Part shown: one piece after another, positions 7,461-17,300 of the stretch
How positions within the stretch are numbered: the stretch's first letter is position 1
Layout: every line of letters starts with the position of its first letter
From: CAZTTG01 sp964615935
GTDB lineage: Bacteria > Planctomycetota > UBA1135 > GCA-002686595
Reading direction: 5' to 3'
Length of the DNA: 38,388 bases
Assembly: GCA_964615935.1 (NCBI GenBank)
Contig: CAZTTG010000061.1
Coordinates: 1 to 38,388 of the forward strand
Translations under genes and position numbers: made by a program
Notes under the pieces: generated by a model
What the model was told of the DNA's origin: nothing
Seen by the model: only the letters and a program-made list of their open reading frames with translations
The model's database searches: none

Positions 7461-8639
7461 ATGACCACCAGGACACGACCGAACCGGCTCGCGGCCGGCG
7501 CCCTCCTCCTCGCGCTCATCGGGTCCGGCGCCGCGGCCAGCGCGCACGCGCCGGCGCAGGAGGCGGCCGCGAGGGGCGTGCACGTCCTCTCGCTCCGGGG
7601 CTCCCCCCTCGAGCGGGGTCTGGCGCACGGCCAGGCGCTGCGGCCCGAGATCCAGCACCTCGTGAGGGCCTGGAAGGCCGACCTGGAGGAGACCCATGGC
7701 CGGGATCCGGACGAGCTCATCCGCCTCTTCCTGGCGGAGACGGACTTCGTCCCCGCCATCGAGCGGTGGACCCCCGGGCTGATGGACGAGGTGCGCGGCA
7801 TCGCCCAGGGCTGCGAGATCGACTTCGAGACGATCCTCGCCTACCAGCTCCCCGACGAGATGTGGGCCAACGCCGGGGAGATCGCGCGGGAGCACTGCAC
7901 CAGCCTCGGTGCCGACGCCCAGGACGGCCGCCCCACCCTCGTCGCCCAGAACCTCGACATCCCGACCTGGTACCACACCCGCGTCACCGTGCTCCACCTC
8001 GAGCACCAGGGCACGGACCTGGAGTCTTTCGTGGTCACCGTGCCGGGTCTCGTCGGCGCGAACGGGATGAACAACCGCGCGGTCGGGGTCTGCGTCAACA
8101 CGCTCCTCCAGCTGAAGCCCTCGCGGAGCGGGCTGCCGGTGGCCTTCGTGGTGCGGGGAGTCCTGTCCCGGGAATCCCACGACGAGTCCCTGGAGTTCCT
8201 CCACGCCATCGAGCACGCCTCGGGCCAGAACTACATCGTCGCGGGTCCCGAGGAGGCCCCGGGCTTCGAGTGTTCGGAGCGGCTCGTCGCGCGCTTCCTC
8301 CCCTTCGAGGGCGCCAGGTGGACCTACCACACGAATCACCCGCTGGTGAACGAGAACTACCGCCCGTCGATCCTCGAGGCGCTGCGGAGGTCGGGGGGAT
8401 CGCCGGGGGAGAGCCCCTGGCACTGCGACCGGTTCGCGTCCCTGCAGGAGCGGTTGAAGCCCGGCACGAGGGTCGACCTGGAGAGGATCAAGGAGACCCT
8501 GCGCTCCCGGGATCCCGGCGTCCCCATCGACAACCCCTCCACCTACGCGTGCACGATCATGGTCCTGTCGGAGGAGCCCGAGCTGCACATCGCGCCGGGG
8601 AGGCCGCACGAGGTCCCCTTCGAGGTCCTCCGGTTCTGA
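7461..8639 (+). CDS. C45-family (acyl-CoA:6-APA acyltransferase-like) Ntn-hydrolase, secreted
   Basis: A 392-residue protein with an N-terminal export signal (residues 1-31). It carries the features of the peptidase C45 / isopenicillin-N acyltransferase-like family: the conserved N-terminal phrase RG-PLERGLAHGQAL, candidate autocatalytic nucleophile Cys146 in REHCTSLGA, QNLDIP near 165-170, and the core phrase PGLVGANGMNNRAVGVCVN. Family members self-cleave before the Cys and hydrolyse or transfer amide-linked acyl groups; the substrate here is unknown. It is the third gene of the 4750 operon, 19 bases after 7441, and convergent with the minus-strand gene ending at 8659. Family is confident, specificity is not. 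Confidence 0.82.
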   Translation: MTTRTRPNRLAAGALLLALIGSGAAASAHAPAQEAAARGVHVLSLRGSPLERGLAHGQALRPEIQHLVRAWKADLEETHGRDPDELIRLFLAETDFVPAIERWTPGLMDEVRGIAQGCEIDFETILAYQLPDEMWANAGEIAREHCTSLGADAQDGRPTLVAQNLDIPTWYHTRVTVLHLEHQGTDLESFVVTVPGLVGANGMNNRAVGVCVNTLLQLKPSRSGLPVAFVVRGVLSRESHDESLEFLHAIEHASGQNYIVAGPEEAPGFECSERLVARFLPFEGARWTYHTNHPLVNENYRPSILEALRRSGGSPGESPWHCDRFASLQERLKPGTRVDLERIKETLRSRDPGVPIDNPSTYACTIMVLSEEPELHIAPGRPHEVPFEVLRF

Positions 8640-8658
8640 GGGCGGGCGCCGCGGCGGG

Positions 8659-9894
8659 TCATCGCGGCGGCCCGGTCCGCGGGCCGCCCGGGCGCTCGGA
8701 CGGCGCGGACTCGGTCCCGAAGACCAGGAGTGAGTCCGGGAGCGCCGCCTCGCCCGGACCACCGACGAGGCGCACCGCCTTGGCGTCGCGCGGATGGTGC
8801 CCTGCGGCGCGGAGCTCCTCCAGCGTCCCGAGCCCGCCCTCCTCCCACTCATACACGAGCACGGGCAGCCGCAGGCGCGGATCGTCGAGATCCAGGCGGT
8901 ACATCACCTGGTTGTAGTCGTAGCGCGGCGTGGGGGTCTTCGCGCCGGAGAAGGTGCGCGTGTACGTCCCCTCGAAGTAGACCTGGCGACCCTTCGCCCC
9001 GGCCAGGAACTCGTGCTGGGCCACGTTGTAGAGCGAGTAATCGTCGTGGGTGACCACCTTGCGGGCGTGCAGCCAGGGACCGAGCAGCGTGTCGGCCTCC
9101 GCGAACCAGACCTCTCCCTGGAAGGAGGTCCCGCCCTGCTCGCCGAGGATCCACACCCACCGCCCGCGGTGCGGATTCCAGCGGATGCTGCCGTTGTGGG
9201 CGCGGACCGGGGTCCCCGTCTGCGTGTCGAAGAGGCGCGCCAGGGCCTCGTCCTCTCGCAGGCGGCCCCGGCGCACGAGCTCCTCCTCACGCTGCTCGCC
9301 CACCGGCGGGGTGGCGCGCTTCCACGCCCAGACGATGCGCCCCCTCCCATCGCGCTCGAGCGCGGCGTCGGGATTCCAGGCCTCCCCCGCCGCCAGGCAG
9401 GTGAAGCCCTCGTAGGCCGATGGATCGCCGATGGCCTCGAGCGTCGCCGCCACGCGCACCTGCGGGTAGGGCGCGGGGAACACGTAATAGAGGCGCCCGC
9501 CATCCTCGACCAGCACCGGGTGTCCCGAGGGGTGCAGCTCGCAGTCCAGCGGTAGCTCGCGCCACTTCTCGAAGACCTCGCGCTCCGCGTTCCACCTCGC
9601 GAGGCCCTGCTCGTACAGCTGGCCGAGCGACTCGACCCGCGCGTAGTGGGCGACGAGGACCTCGCCCTCGCCCTCGGGCACGACCATGAGCCCGCCGATC
9701 CACACCGGCCCCGGCCCCTCGATCGGGCACATGGCCCGCGCGAAGCCGTTCGGGCCCGTGAAGTACTCGAGCTCGATCCCCGTGTCCGGCCCGACGCCGC
9801 CGCGGCCCGTGGCGGGTTCGGGGTGCTTTCCTCCCCCCTCCCCGGGGCCCCCTCTATGATGGGGAACCCTGCCCGATACCACGCAGCCACCCAT
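8659..9894 (-). CDS. Glycosidase-like propeller protein, probably 5'-truncated
   Basis: About 411 residues if the ATG at 9894 is used, but recognisable sequence begins only near 9800 (GIELEYFTGPNGF). The body looks like a five-bladed-propeller exoenzyme of the GH43 or DUF4185 kind: VWIGGLMVVPEGEGEVLVAH, WNPHRGRWVWILGEQGG, EVWFAEADTLLGPW, DYNQVMYRLDLDDPR. I recall longer homologs with another half-propeller and a signal peptide ahead of this region. Here the upstream frame is proline/glycine-rich junk that runs into the promoter and start of the plus-strand gene at 9893, and no signal peptide is found. It may be an N-terminally deleted pseudogene. The start is uncertain and the catalytic residues are not identified. 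Confidence 0.55.
   Translation of the reverse strand: MGGCVVSGRVPHHRGGPGEGGGKHPEPATGRGGVGPDTGIELEYFTGPNGFARAMCPIEGPGPVWIGGLMVVPEGEGEVLVAHYARVESLGQLYEQGLARWNAEREVFEKWRELPLDCELHPSGHPVLVEDGGRLYYVFPAPYPQVRVAATLEAIGDPSAYEGFTCLAAGEAWNPDAALERDGRGRIVWAWKRATPPVGEQREEELVRRGRLREDEALARLFDTQTGTPVRAHNGSIRWNPHRGRWVWILGEQGGTSFQGEVWFAEADTLLGPWLHARKVVTHDDYSLYNVAQHEFLAGAKGRQVYFEGTYTRTFSGAKTPTPRYDYNQVMYRLDLDDPRLRLPVLVYEWEEGGLGTLEELRAAGHHPRDAKAVRLVGGPGEAALPDSLLVFGTESAPSERPGGPRTGPPR
9855..9860 (+). promoter_or_regulatory. -10-like box TATGAT for the 9893-14370 operon
   Basis: TATGAT followed by G, 32 bases before the ATG at 9893, in a very GC-rich stretch where such a box stands out. No canonical -35. Confidence 0.5.
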
Positions 9895-11959
9895 GACGAG
9901 TCGGGGCCAGCACGACATGAGGCACTGCCACGCTCTCCCCTCCCTCCTGTTCGCAGCAGCGCTCGCCGCATCGACGGTGTCGGCACAGGCGGTCCAGATG
10001 CCCGCCCGGCCCCCGCACCCCCCCGAGTCCACCGCACGGCCCCCGGGGGTGCTGAGCCTCGAGCTGGCGGGTCGACTGCTGAGCGGCTATCCCCACTTCC
10101 AGTTCGTGCGGGCGTTCCACGAGGGCAGCGTCGTCCGGCTCGCGGTCGACCCGACCCGGCATTCGGGCCTCGCCGGGCGCACGGCGCACGCCTACGTGGT
10201 GGCCGCCAAGACCGCCGCCGAGTGGAGCGCCGACCCGTCCCTGCTCGACGTCGCCGGAGGGCCCCGCCTGCTCACCTTCTCCGGCGCCTCCATCCAGGCC
10301 AACACCTTCGTCCTGGACTCGGGGCAGCTGAGCGGCAACGCCGGAACCGGCCTGGGCGTCGGCTACGACGTGGTGATCGACCTCGACCTGAATGCGGCGC
10401 TCGATCCGGGAGATTACATCGACGGCCTGGGTGAGGAGGCGGGCTTCTACGTGCTCGCCGACACCAGCCAGCCGGGGCCGCTCCCGGTCACCGAGATCAC
10501 CTACAGCGGAGGCTCCTTCCTGGGCCAGAACACCTTCTATCCCGCCAACATCGGCGCCTTGGGGCAGTTGCCGCTGGTCGTGGTCAGCCACGGAAACGGG
10601 CACAACTACAGCTGGTACGACCACATCGGCACGCACCTCGCGTCGTATGGCTACGTCGTGATGAGCCACCAGAACGACACGGGGCCCGGGAGCAACGCTG
10701 CTTCGATCACGACCTTGACGAACACGGACTACATCCTGGCCAATCAGGCCACCATCAACGGCGGAGTGCTCGACGGACACATCGACTCCACGCGCATCTC
10801 CTGGATCGGGCACAGCCGCGGTGGCGAGGGCGTGGTGCGCGCGTACGTCCGCCTGCTGAACGACGAGTACATCAGCCCCAACTTCGACGAGGACGACATC
10901 GTCTTCATCAGCAGCATGGCGCCGGTCACGCACATCAGCTCGGGGCTCTCGTTCCCCGGCGAGGTGAACTTCCAGCTCTTCTACGGGTCCTCGGACGATG
11001 ACGTCACCGGCTCCCCCAGCAGCTTCACCTCGAAGCCCTTCGCCTTCTACGAGCGCGCCTGGGGGAACAAGCACACGAACTACATCCAGGGGATGGGACA
11101 CGCGTACTTCCACAACGGCACGACGAGCTGCGTGTGCACCGGCCCCAACACCATCTCACGCCCGGTGGCCCACGACTACGTGAAGGGTCTCTTCCTGCCG
11201 CTCATCAAGCTCTACGTCGAGGGCAACCTGCCGGCGCTCGACTTCTTCGAGCGCATGCCGGACGACTTCCGGCCGGCCGGCTCGACCGGGTCCCTCATCC
11301 TGGCGGCCGACTACCGCGAGGCCGTGGCGACCGGGAACTTCTTCGTGGACGACTTCCAGGCCAACCCCTCGGTCGCGCTCAGCAGCTCGGGCGGCGCCGT
11401 CTCCTTCACGGTCTCCAACATCTCGGAGGGAGTGATGAGCGATCAGGACGGGTCCTTCCAGTACTCGGCCTCCGTTCCCATGAACGGCATGACGCGCTAT
11501 GACGACAGCGGGGACGACGGACGGGCGGTCGTCTTCCAGTGGGAGCCGCCGGGGACCTTCCACTACGAGCAGGCGATCGTGCCCGCCGAAGCCGACCTCT
11601 CCGATGACGCCTACCTGTCCTTCCGAGCCTGCCAGGGCACGCGACACCCGGCCACGAACGCGCTCGACGGCCCGCTGACCTTCACGGTCACCCTGCGGGA
11701 CACCCTCGGAGCGACGAGCTCGATCGACACCGGCAACTACGGCGGCATCACCCGCACCTACGAGCGCACGGGATCGGGGTCGGGCGCCGGTTGGGCCAAC
11801 GAGTTCAGCACCACCCGGCTGCGCCTCACCGACTTCCTGACCGATGGGCCGGGGCTCGACCTGAGCTCGATCGAGGCGATCCGTTTCGAGTTCGGCGCCG
11901 GCTTCGGCTCCGAGCGCGGCCGCCTGGGCATGGACGACATCGAGATCATCCGGCAGTAG
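9893..11959 (+). CDS. Secreted alpha/beta hydrolase with C-terminal beta-sandwich domain
   Basis: A 688-residue protein. The signal peptide ends near residue 32 (STVSAQA); an in-frame ATG at 9917 is an equally possible start. An N-terminal beta domain (about 45-215) precedes an alpha/beta hydrolase core (about 215-450). The core has LPLVVVSHGNGHNYSWYDH (oxyanion region), nucleophile Ser308 in WIGHSRGGEG, an acid among Asp368-370 (YGSSDDDVTG), and His403 in QGMGHAYF. This resembles chlorophyllase- or cutinase-like esterases. Residues about 490-688 form a beta-sandwich resembling carbohydrate- or surface-binding modules, ending DDIEII. It is the first gene of an operon with 11975 and 12703. Substrate unknown; esterase or lipase is the likeliest activity. 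Confidence 0.82.
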   Translation: MTSRGQHDMRHCHALPSLLFAAALAASTVSAQAVQMPARPPHPPESTARPPGVLSLELAGRLLSGYPHFQFVRAFHEGSVVRLAVDPTRHSGLAGRTAHAYVVAAKTAAEWSADPSLLDVAGGPRLLTFSGASIQANTFVLDSGQLSGNAGTGLGVGYDVVIDLDLNAALDPGDYIDGLGEEAGFYVLADTSQPGPLPVTEITYSGGSFLGQNTFYPANIGALGQLPLVVVSHGNGHNYSWYDHIGTHLASYGYVVMSHQNDTGPGSNAASITTLTNTDYILANQATINGGVLDGHIDSTRISWIGHSRGGEGVVRAYVRLLNDEYISPNFDEDDIVFISSMAPVTHISSGLSFPGEVNFQLFYGSSDDDVTGSPSSFTSKPFAFYERAWGNKHTNYIQGMGHAYFHNGTTSCVCTGPNTISRPVAHDYVKGLFLPLIKLYVEGNLPALDFFERMPDDFRPAGSTGSLILAADYREAVATGNFFVDDFQANPSVALSSSGGAVSFTVSNISEGVMSDQDGSFQYSASVPMNGMTRYDDSGDDGRAVVFQWEPPGTFHYEQAIVPAEADLSDDAYLSFRACQGTRHPATNALDGPLTFTVTLRDTLGATSSIDTGNYGGITRTYERTGSGSGAGWANEFSTTRLRLTDFLTDGPGLDLSSIEAIRFEFGAGFGSERGRLGMDDIEIIRQ

Positions 11960-11974
11960 CACGAGGACCTCGCC

Positions 11975-12664
11975 ATGAAGCACGTCACGCACCTGTGTCT
12001 CGCGTCCGCACTGGTCCTCGCCGCCTGCTCGCAGGATTCGACGTCGAGCTCGAGCCCGAGGGAGCTGGCCGCCGCCGGGAGCTCCGGGTCGACCCGCACC
12101 GCGGCCGTGCTCCCCGCCTTCCGCGAGGACGTCAGGGGGATCCTCTACGCCTGTCCGTTCGCGCTGCGGGAGGGTTACCCGCACAACTGGCGGGCCGACC
12201 CGACCTGGGTGACGGCCGGCTGGCTCCTGGTGCTCGAGGTGAACCCGGACCTGGTCCAGCCCAGCCAGGAGGTCGAGCCCGTCCTCTACGGCGGCGACCA
12301 GACGCTCGAGCGCGTCAACTCCGGCCACCAATCCGGTCGAGTGATCGCCGTTCTCCCCGGCATCCCTGGCCCGGAGGGGGGCCCGGCCGGCGATTTGAGG
12401 GCGACCACCTTCTTCTTCGGCACCCCCATGCTCCCCGAGGAGGTCGGCGGCGAGCGGATCCGCATCGAGGGTGAGGCGGCCGCCGCCCGGGGCGCGCTCC
12501 CCTTCGGAGTCGAAGCCCTCGAGGCCTCGCGCGCCCGGGGAGGCGACCTGCTCCGGCTCGCCGACCGCACGCAGCTCCACCGCACCGCCGCCGAGCTCGT
12601 GCTCGAGCACTCTCCCCAGGAGCGGGAGCTGGCCGAGGGGCTGCTGGCCCCGCTCGTTCGCTGA
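11975..12664 (+). CDS. Hypothetical lipoprotein
   Basis: A 229-residue protein with a lipobox LAAC at Cys18 followed by a Ser-rich linker, so it is a predicted lipoprotein. Residues 45-175 look like one globular beta domain (AGWLLVLEVNPDLVQPS, ERVNSGHQSGRVIAVLPG, ATTFFFGTPMLPEEVGGERI). The last 45 residues are helical and charged. I do not recognise the family. It lies 15 bases after the hydrolase and 38 bases before the PQQ-like protein, all on one strand, so it is probably co-transcribed. Gene reality is supported by the export signal and the operon spacing. Confidence 0.7.
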   Translation: MKHVTHLCLASALVLAACSQDSTSSSSPRELAAAGSSGSTRTAAVLPAFREDVRGILYACPFALREGYPHNWRADPTWVTAGWLLVLEVNPDLVQPSQEVEPVLYGGDQTLERVNSGHQSGRVIAVLPGIPGPEGGPAGDLRATTFFFGTPMLPEEVGGERIRIEGEAAAARGALPFGVEALEASRARGGDLLRLADRTQLHRTAAELVLEHSPQERELAEGLLAPLVR

Positions 12665-12702
12665 CCCCCCCCGGAGAAGCCAGTCCTCTCAGGAGCCTCG
12701 AC

Positions 12703-14370
12703 ATGCACCTCGCCACCCGCACCGCCGCCGCCCTCGCCCTCCTCGCCGTCCCGGCCCTGGCCCAGAGCTGGAGCAACCTCGGGGGGAACGCCGCCCGCAA
12801 CGGCTTCGCCTATCCGCTGGGGCCCCGCACCGAGTCGGTGCTGTGGACCAACGCCACCGACCCCTCGCTGATCTCCTGGGCCCCCTTCGTGGAGGACGGG
12901 CGCGTGTTCACCGTCCGGGAGGCCCACTTCCCGCAGAACGGCGGCGCGGCGGGCGACGCCCTGATCGCCTACGACCTGGACTCGGGGAGCGAGCTGTGGC
13001 GCCTGACGCTGCCCTTCGGCGGCAGCACCGCCACCGAGTGGATCGCCTGGATCGGCGGCGTGCGCGACGGCCGGGTCTACGCCTCGCGCAGCTCCAACGG
13101 GAAGCCGGGTCCCCTGCGCGCCTACGACGCCGCGACCAAGGCCCTGCTGTGGACCTCGATCGAGACGACCCCGGCCTTCGCCTACGACGGCGTGGTCTTC
13201 GCCCCCGACGGCGACCCGATCGTGGGCGACTTCTACAAGGTCGTGCGCTTCGACACCGCGGACGGCAGCACGGTGTGGAGCACTCCCCGCACGGGATCGG
13301 TCAGCGGGAACTGCGGCGCGGCCGCGACGCCCACCGCGCTCTACATCGACGAGCCGCGGGCCGGAGGGAACGTCGTCACCAAGCTCGACATGGCCACGGG
13401 CACGATCCTGTACTCCAGCCCGCTGATGGCCGGCTTCACGGCCCAGAATGCGCCCTTCGTCGCGCACGACGGCAAGACGGTCTACTTCGCGCGCAGCCAG
13501 AACAACCCGCCCTACGACAACCTGTTCGCCTTCGCCGACGACGGCATGAGCTTCACCCAGCTGTGGAGCCGGGCGGTGCGCTGGACGACCTCGCACGAGC
13601 ACGGCATCGGCCCCGACGGTTCGATCTACACCTTCCTGCAGACCGAGGAGTTCGTGCGCCTCGACCCGGCCACCGGCAACGTGACCGGCAACGCCGGCGT
13701 GCTGGCCCCCCTGGGCAGCCCCAACCTCTCGGCCAAGACCGCGGTCGACGCGCGGGGGACGGTGTACGTGTCCAACGGCTGGGCCAGCAATCCCGCCACC
13801 GACGGGCGCCTGTGGGCCTTCGGGCCCGACCTCGCGACCACCTACTTCACGATCGATCTCGCGCGCCCCAACCAGGGCGGCCCGGCGCTGGCCGAGGACG
13901 GCACGCTGGTGATGTGCGACCTCTCGGCGGTGCGCGCCTGGCGCGAGACCAGCGTCCCGCAGACCTACTGCACATCCAAGACCACCAGCGACGGCTGCGC
14001 GCCCCCGGTTTTCGCCGAGGGCAGCCCCAGCGCCACCTCGGGCAGCGGCTTCCTGCTCGGCGCCTGGCAGGTGCCCAGCTCCAAGAACGGGCTGCTGTTC
14101 TACTCCAAGGTCGGCCCGTCGGGCCTGCCGTTCCAGGGCGGCTTCCTGTGCGTGGCCGTGCCCATCCGGCGCACCCCGGTGCAGAACTCGGGCGGCGCCG
14201 GCTCGTGCGGGGGCACCTTCGGGCTCGACTTCAACGCCTACATCGCCTCGGGCGCCGACCCCGCGCTCGTCCCCGGCCAGGGCGTGTGGGCTCAGTACTG
14301 GTTCCGCGATCCCCCGGCCCCCTTCTCCACCGGCCTGACCAACGCCGCCCGATTCGTCGTCGGGCCCTGA
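12703..14370 (+). CDS. Secreted PQQ-like beta-propeller protein with shared four-cysteine C-terminal domain
   Basis: A 555-residue protein with a signal peptide (residues 1-21, ending ALAQ) and AGGAG seven bases ahead of the ATG. Residues 22-415 are a PQQ-like/quinoprotein-type propeller: SWSNLGGNAARNGF opens it as in PQQ_2 proteins, and blades carry GSELWRLTLPFGG, KALLWTSIETT and GSTVWSTP. No cytochrome motif or PQQ ligand set is evident, so a structural or binding role is more likely than dehydrogenase activity. Residues 422-555 are the shared C-terminal module (YC, GC, LPFQGG-FLCV, RRTPVQNSGG, WAQYWFRDP, TGLTNA). It is the last gene of the operon that starts at 9893. Confidence 0.8.
   Translation: MHLATRTAAALALLAVPALAQSWSNLGGNAARNGFAYPLGPRTESVLWTNATDPSLISWAPFVEDGRVFTVREAHFPQNGGAAGDALIAYDLDSGSELWRLTLPFGGSTATEWIAWIGGVRDGRVYASRSSNGKPGPLRAYDAATKALLWTSIETTPAFAYDGVVFAPDGDPIVGDFYKVVRFDTADGSTVWSTPRTGSVSGNCGAAATPTALYIDEPRAGGNVVTKLDMATGTILYSSPLMAGFTAQNAPFVAHDGKTVYFARSQNNPPYDNLFAFADDGMSFTQLWSRAVRWTTSHEHGIGPDGSIYTFLQTEEFVRLDPATGNVTGNAGVLAPLGSPNLSAKTAVDARGTVYVSNGWASNPATDGRLWAFGPDLATTYFTIDLARPNQGGPALAEDGTLVMCDLSAVRAWRETSVPQTYCTSKTTSDGCAPPVFAEGSPSATSGSGFLLGAWQVPSSKNGLLFYSKVGPSGLPFQGGFLCVAVPIRRTPVQNSGGAGSCGGTFGLDFNAYIASGADPALVPGQGVWAQYWFRDPPAPFSTGLTNAARFVVGP
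13966..14367 (+). other. Copy 3 of the shared four-cysteine C-terminal domain
   Basis: Residues 422-555 of the 12703 protein. It is encoded 6.5 kb from copies 1 and 2, behind a different propeller type, and keeps all four cysteines and the central RTPVQNSG and RDP motifs. Confidence 0.85.
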
Positions 14371-14398
14371 GCCGCGGGGGCCGGTCGCCGCGCGCGCG

Positions 14399-17300
14399 TC
14401 ACCGCCTCAGGCCCTCGATCGCCCTCCGCGTTTCTTCGGGGTCGGGAGTGAGCTCCAGCACCAGCTCGTCGCCACCCTCCTCCACGGGGAACCAGCGCCG
14501 GCCCCCATCGGATTCCAGGGAGTGGAATATGCTGCTGTGCGCGATCCGCTTCGGATTCACGAGGTTCAACCGCCACCTCACCTGGTGGCCCCCGGCCGCG
14601 GGCGCGTGCATCAGCACCTCCCGATCTTCGCCCACGACCTTCTCGTCCCCCAGGTACCGGGTGCTCCAACTACCGACGTAATCCCCATCAGCAGTCCGGA
14701 TCTGGCCGTCCCGGTCCTCGTGTTCCACGTGTCGCGGGATGAGGAGGGCGACCAGCTCGAATGGCGGGTTGGGCAGCTCGGCCTCGGTGGACAGGCGGAC
14801 GCGCACCGGGAGGCCGCGCTCCAGGACCAGCTCGTCTCCGTCGCGAACCACAGGGAAATGCTGGTGAGTCGCGCCCGGAGCGACGACGAGCATGTCGACC
14901 TCGCTCCTCAGGGCCAGGATCGAGATCCGACCGTCCCGGAAGACCCGGCGGTCGGGCGGAGAATCGTCCGATTCGCCGGGCCAGAAGGTCACGTAGCCCT
15001 TGGGTACGGCCTCGCCGGCCGGATCGACCACATCCACGTCGATGCGCCGCACCCTGCGCGTCAGATCGATGGGATCGAGACGCGAGTCGCTGGTCGCGCC
15101 GCCTCCCTCGACCACCACGCCGGCGATCTCGGCAATCGACATCGGGTAGCCGGCGATGCAGATCCGTACGTCATAGGATCCCGCGGCAAGTCCTTCCTTG
15201 CGGAATGCCCCGCTCGTCCAGGGTCGCAGACCGTACTCGCTGTTGCGGGTGAGGGCGAAGATCGGCAGGTCCGCTCCGGAGGGGATCACCTCCACCGCCA
15301 ACCGCGCAGGATCGATCCCCTCGGCCAGGATGATCCGACCCTCCAGCCCTCCCTCTCGCGCGAGCCGCACCTCGACTCCATCAGCGCCCAGGGGGAAGGG
15401 GATCCAATCGGTCCTCAGGAAATCCGTCTTCGCTGACTGGAGCCGATAGTCGCCGGGTTGCATCTCGCCGGTCAGCACGAACCTCCCGTCCCGGTCCGTC
15501 ATGGTCGGCGAGTTGGGAACCCAGGTATGCGGCGGCAGCCCCGGGGGCTCGTCGGGATCGCGGAAGCGCGCCGCCCAGACGCCCGCCCAGTAGATCGGCT
15601 CCCCGGCATCGTCCAGGACGCGGCCGGCGACGACCACCGGGGGCGGCCGCATGACCACGTCGCCCAACTCGACTACGCCATGATCACCCCTGGGGACGGG
15701 CTGGACCTTGCCCCACAGGCGGGGGCCGTCGTGCTGCTCGCCCGTCTCCAGGATGAGCCCGGTCCAGGTGTCCTGCTCCTCCTCGATCGAGATGAAGGTC
15801 TCGAAGTGGCCGTCTTCGTCGGTCGCGAATCCTCCTTCCTTGCGGCAGGGATCTCCGTATTCGTCCAGATAGGTGATGGCAGCCAGCAGGTCCCTACCCA
15901 CCAGGGGCATGCCGTCCACGTGTACGAGCCGGCCGGAGAGCCTCGGCCAGTACCTCTCGAACCGCAGCACGATCTCGACCACCTCCCCCGGTGTCGCGGG
16001 GCCGACCGCGACTGCCTCCACCGGACGTAGCCCGTCCATCGGGTGACAGCGGACCTTCACGTCCAATCCCACCTCGACCGCATCGAACGTCGCCACACCG
16101 TCGAAGGCGTATCGAATATGCCGTTGCGGCATCCACCTCTGATTCGCACCGTCCCTGCGCTCGCGGTGTTCCCAGAGGTACACCTGGCCATCCCGGTATG
16201 GGCTGCCGTCGGACTCGAGCACCCTGACGACCACGCGGCCCACCGGACCGACCACGAGCTGGACGGGCTCACTCGGCAGCGCGTCCAGCTCGATCGGAGC
16301 CTCCCCCCCCGGATCCCGTCGAGGGCCAGCGATCCGGGCGTACAGCATCGTGCCCGGCTTGAGATCACGTTCCAGGATGTGATCGAGGTGCCGAAGAACG
16401 GCGAGGCCCTCCTCTCCCCCTGTGTAGGCGATCCGAGCCTTCTTGCCGCGGGCGTCATCGGGATTCCGGCGGTAGAAGATGCCCACGGGGACCCCGCTCA
16501 CCGGCTTGCCCGCCGCGTCGATCGCCTGCAAGGCGACCGAGCGGTCGGGAATGAGCTTGAGGACTCCGCTCCTCGCCTCCGCGAACAGCCGGGCTTGTCC
16601 ATACAGGTCTCCGCTCCGTCCCACCACATCGATGCTCTCCGCTGGCCGAGGCAGGAGCACGATCCCCTCGTCATCCGCCCGCCAGGAGGTGCCGCTGGAG
16701 CGGACGTCGACCTCGTGATCGGGATTCTGCAGGGCCATCTCGCTCTGGTAGTACTCCCTGTAGCCCGGACTGGTGGGCGCGATCCACACGCGCGCTCCCG
16801 GCACGGGCCCTGCGGTATCCCGCCGGACGACTTGCAGCCGAAGTGCGTCAGGGTCGACGACCTCGATCCGGGCTGCGGATTCGGCCACCGGCTCTGCCGA
16901 CGTCGCGACCCCGGAGGCGGTGATTGCCGTCGGGTCGTCGCGCAGCGCGGTCGTCTCGGCCTTGGATGAGCCGATCGCAGTAATCGCTTGCGGATTCTCG
17001 GCGAGGTGGCTCCGGACGAGGGCGATGACGACGAACAGAACGAGCGCGGCGGCAGCGCCCATGACGGTCTTGCTGCTCATGAGTGCGACTCCCTGTGCGA
17101 TGATTGCGGGCCGTCCCGAGGCAGCGACCAGCGGCATCAGCGCGGCGAGGCCCGATCGTCCCCGCTCGTCCCGCTCGCGCTCGAGCCGCGCCCGCAGGGT
17201 GGCCAGCGCGCGGCGCAGGCGGGTCTTCACCGTCTCGACCGGCGTCCGGGTCCGCGCGGCGATCGCGCGCGGCGAGAGGTCGTCGAAGTACCGCAGCAGG

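Noticed and set aside
5612..7801. A 729-codon minus-strand open frame
   Set aside because: It is antisense to the propeller operon, with low-complexity Gly/Val/Arg composition and no start signals.
9854..11113. A minus-strand frame opposite the alpha/beta hydrolase
   Set aside because: The plus strand has the catalytic motifs and signal peptide; this one is a compositional shadow.
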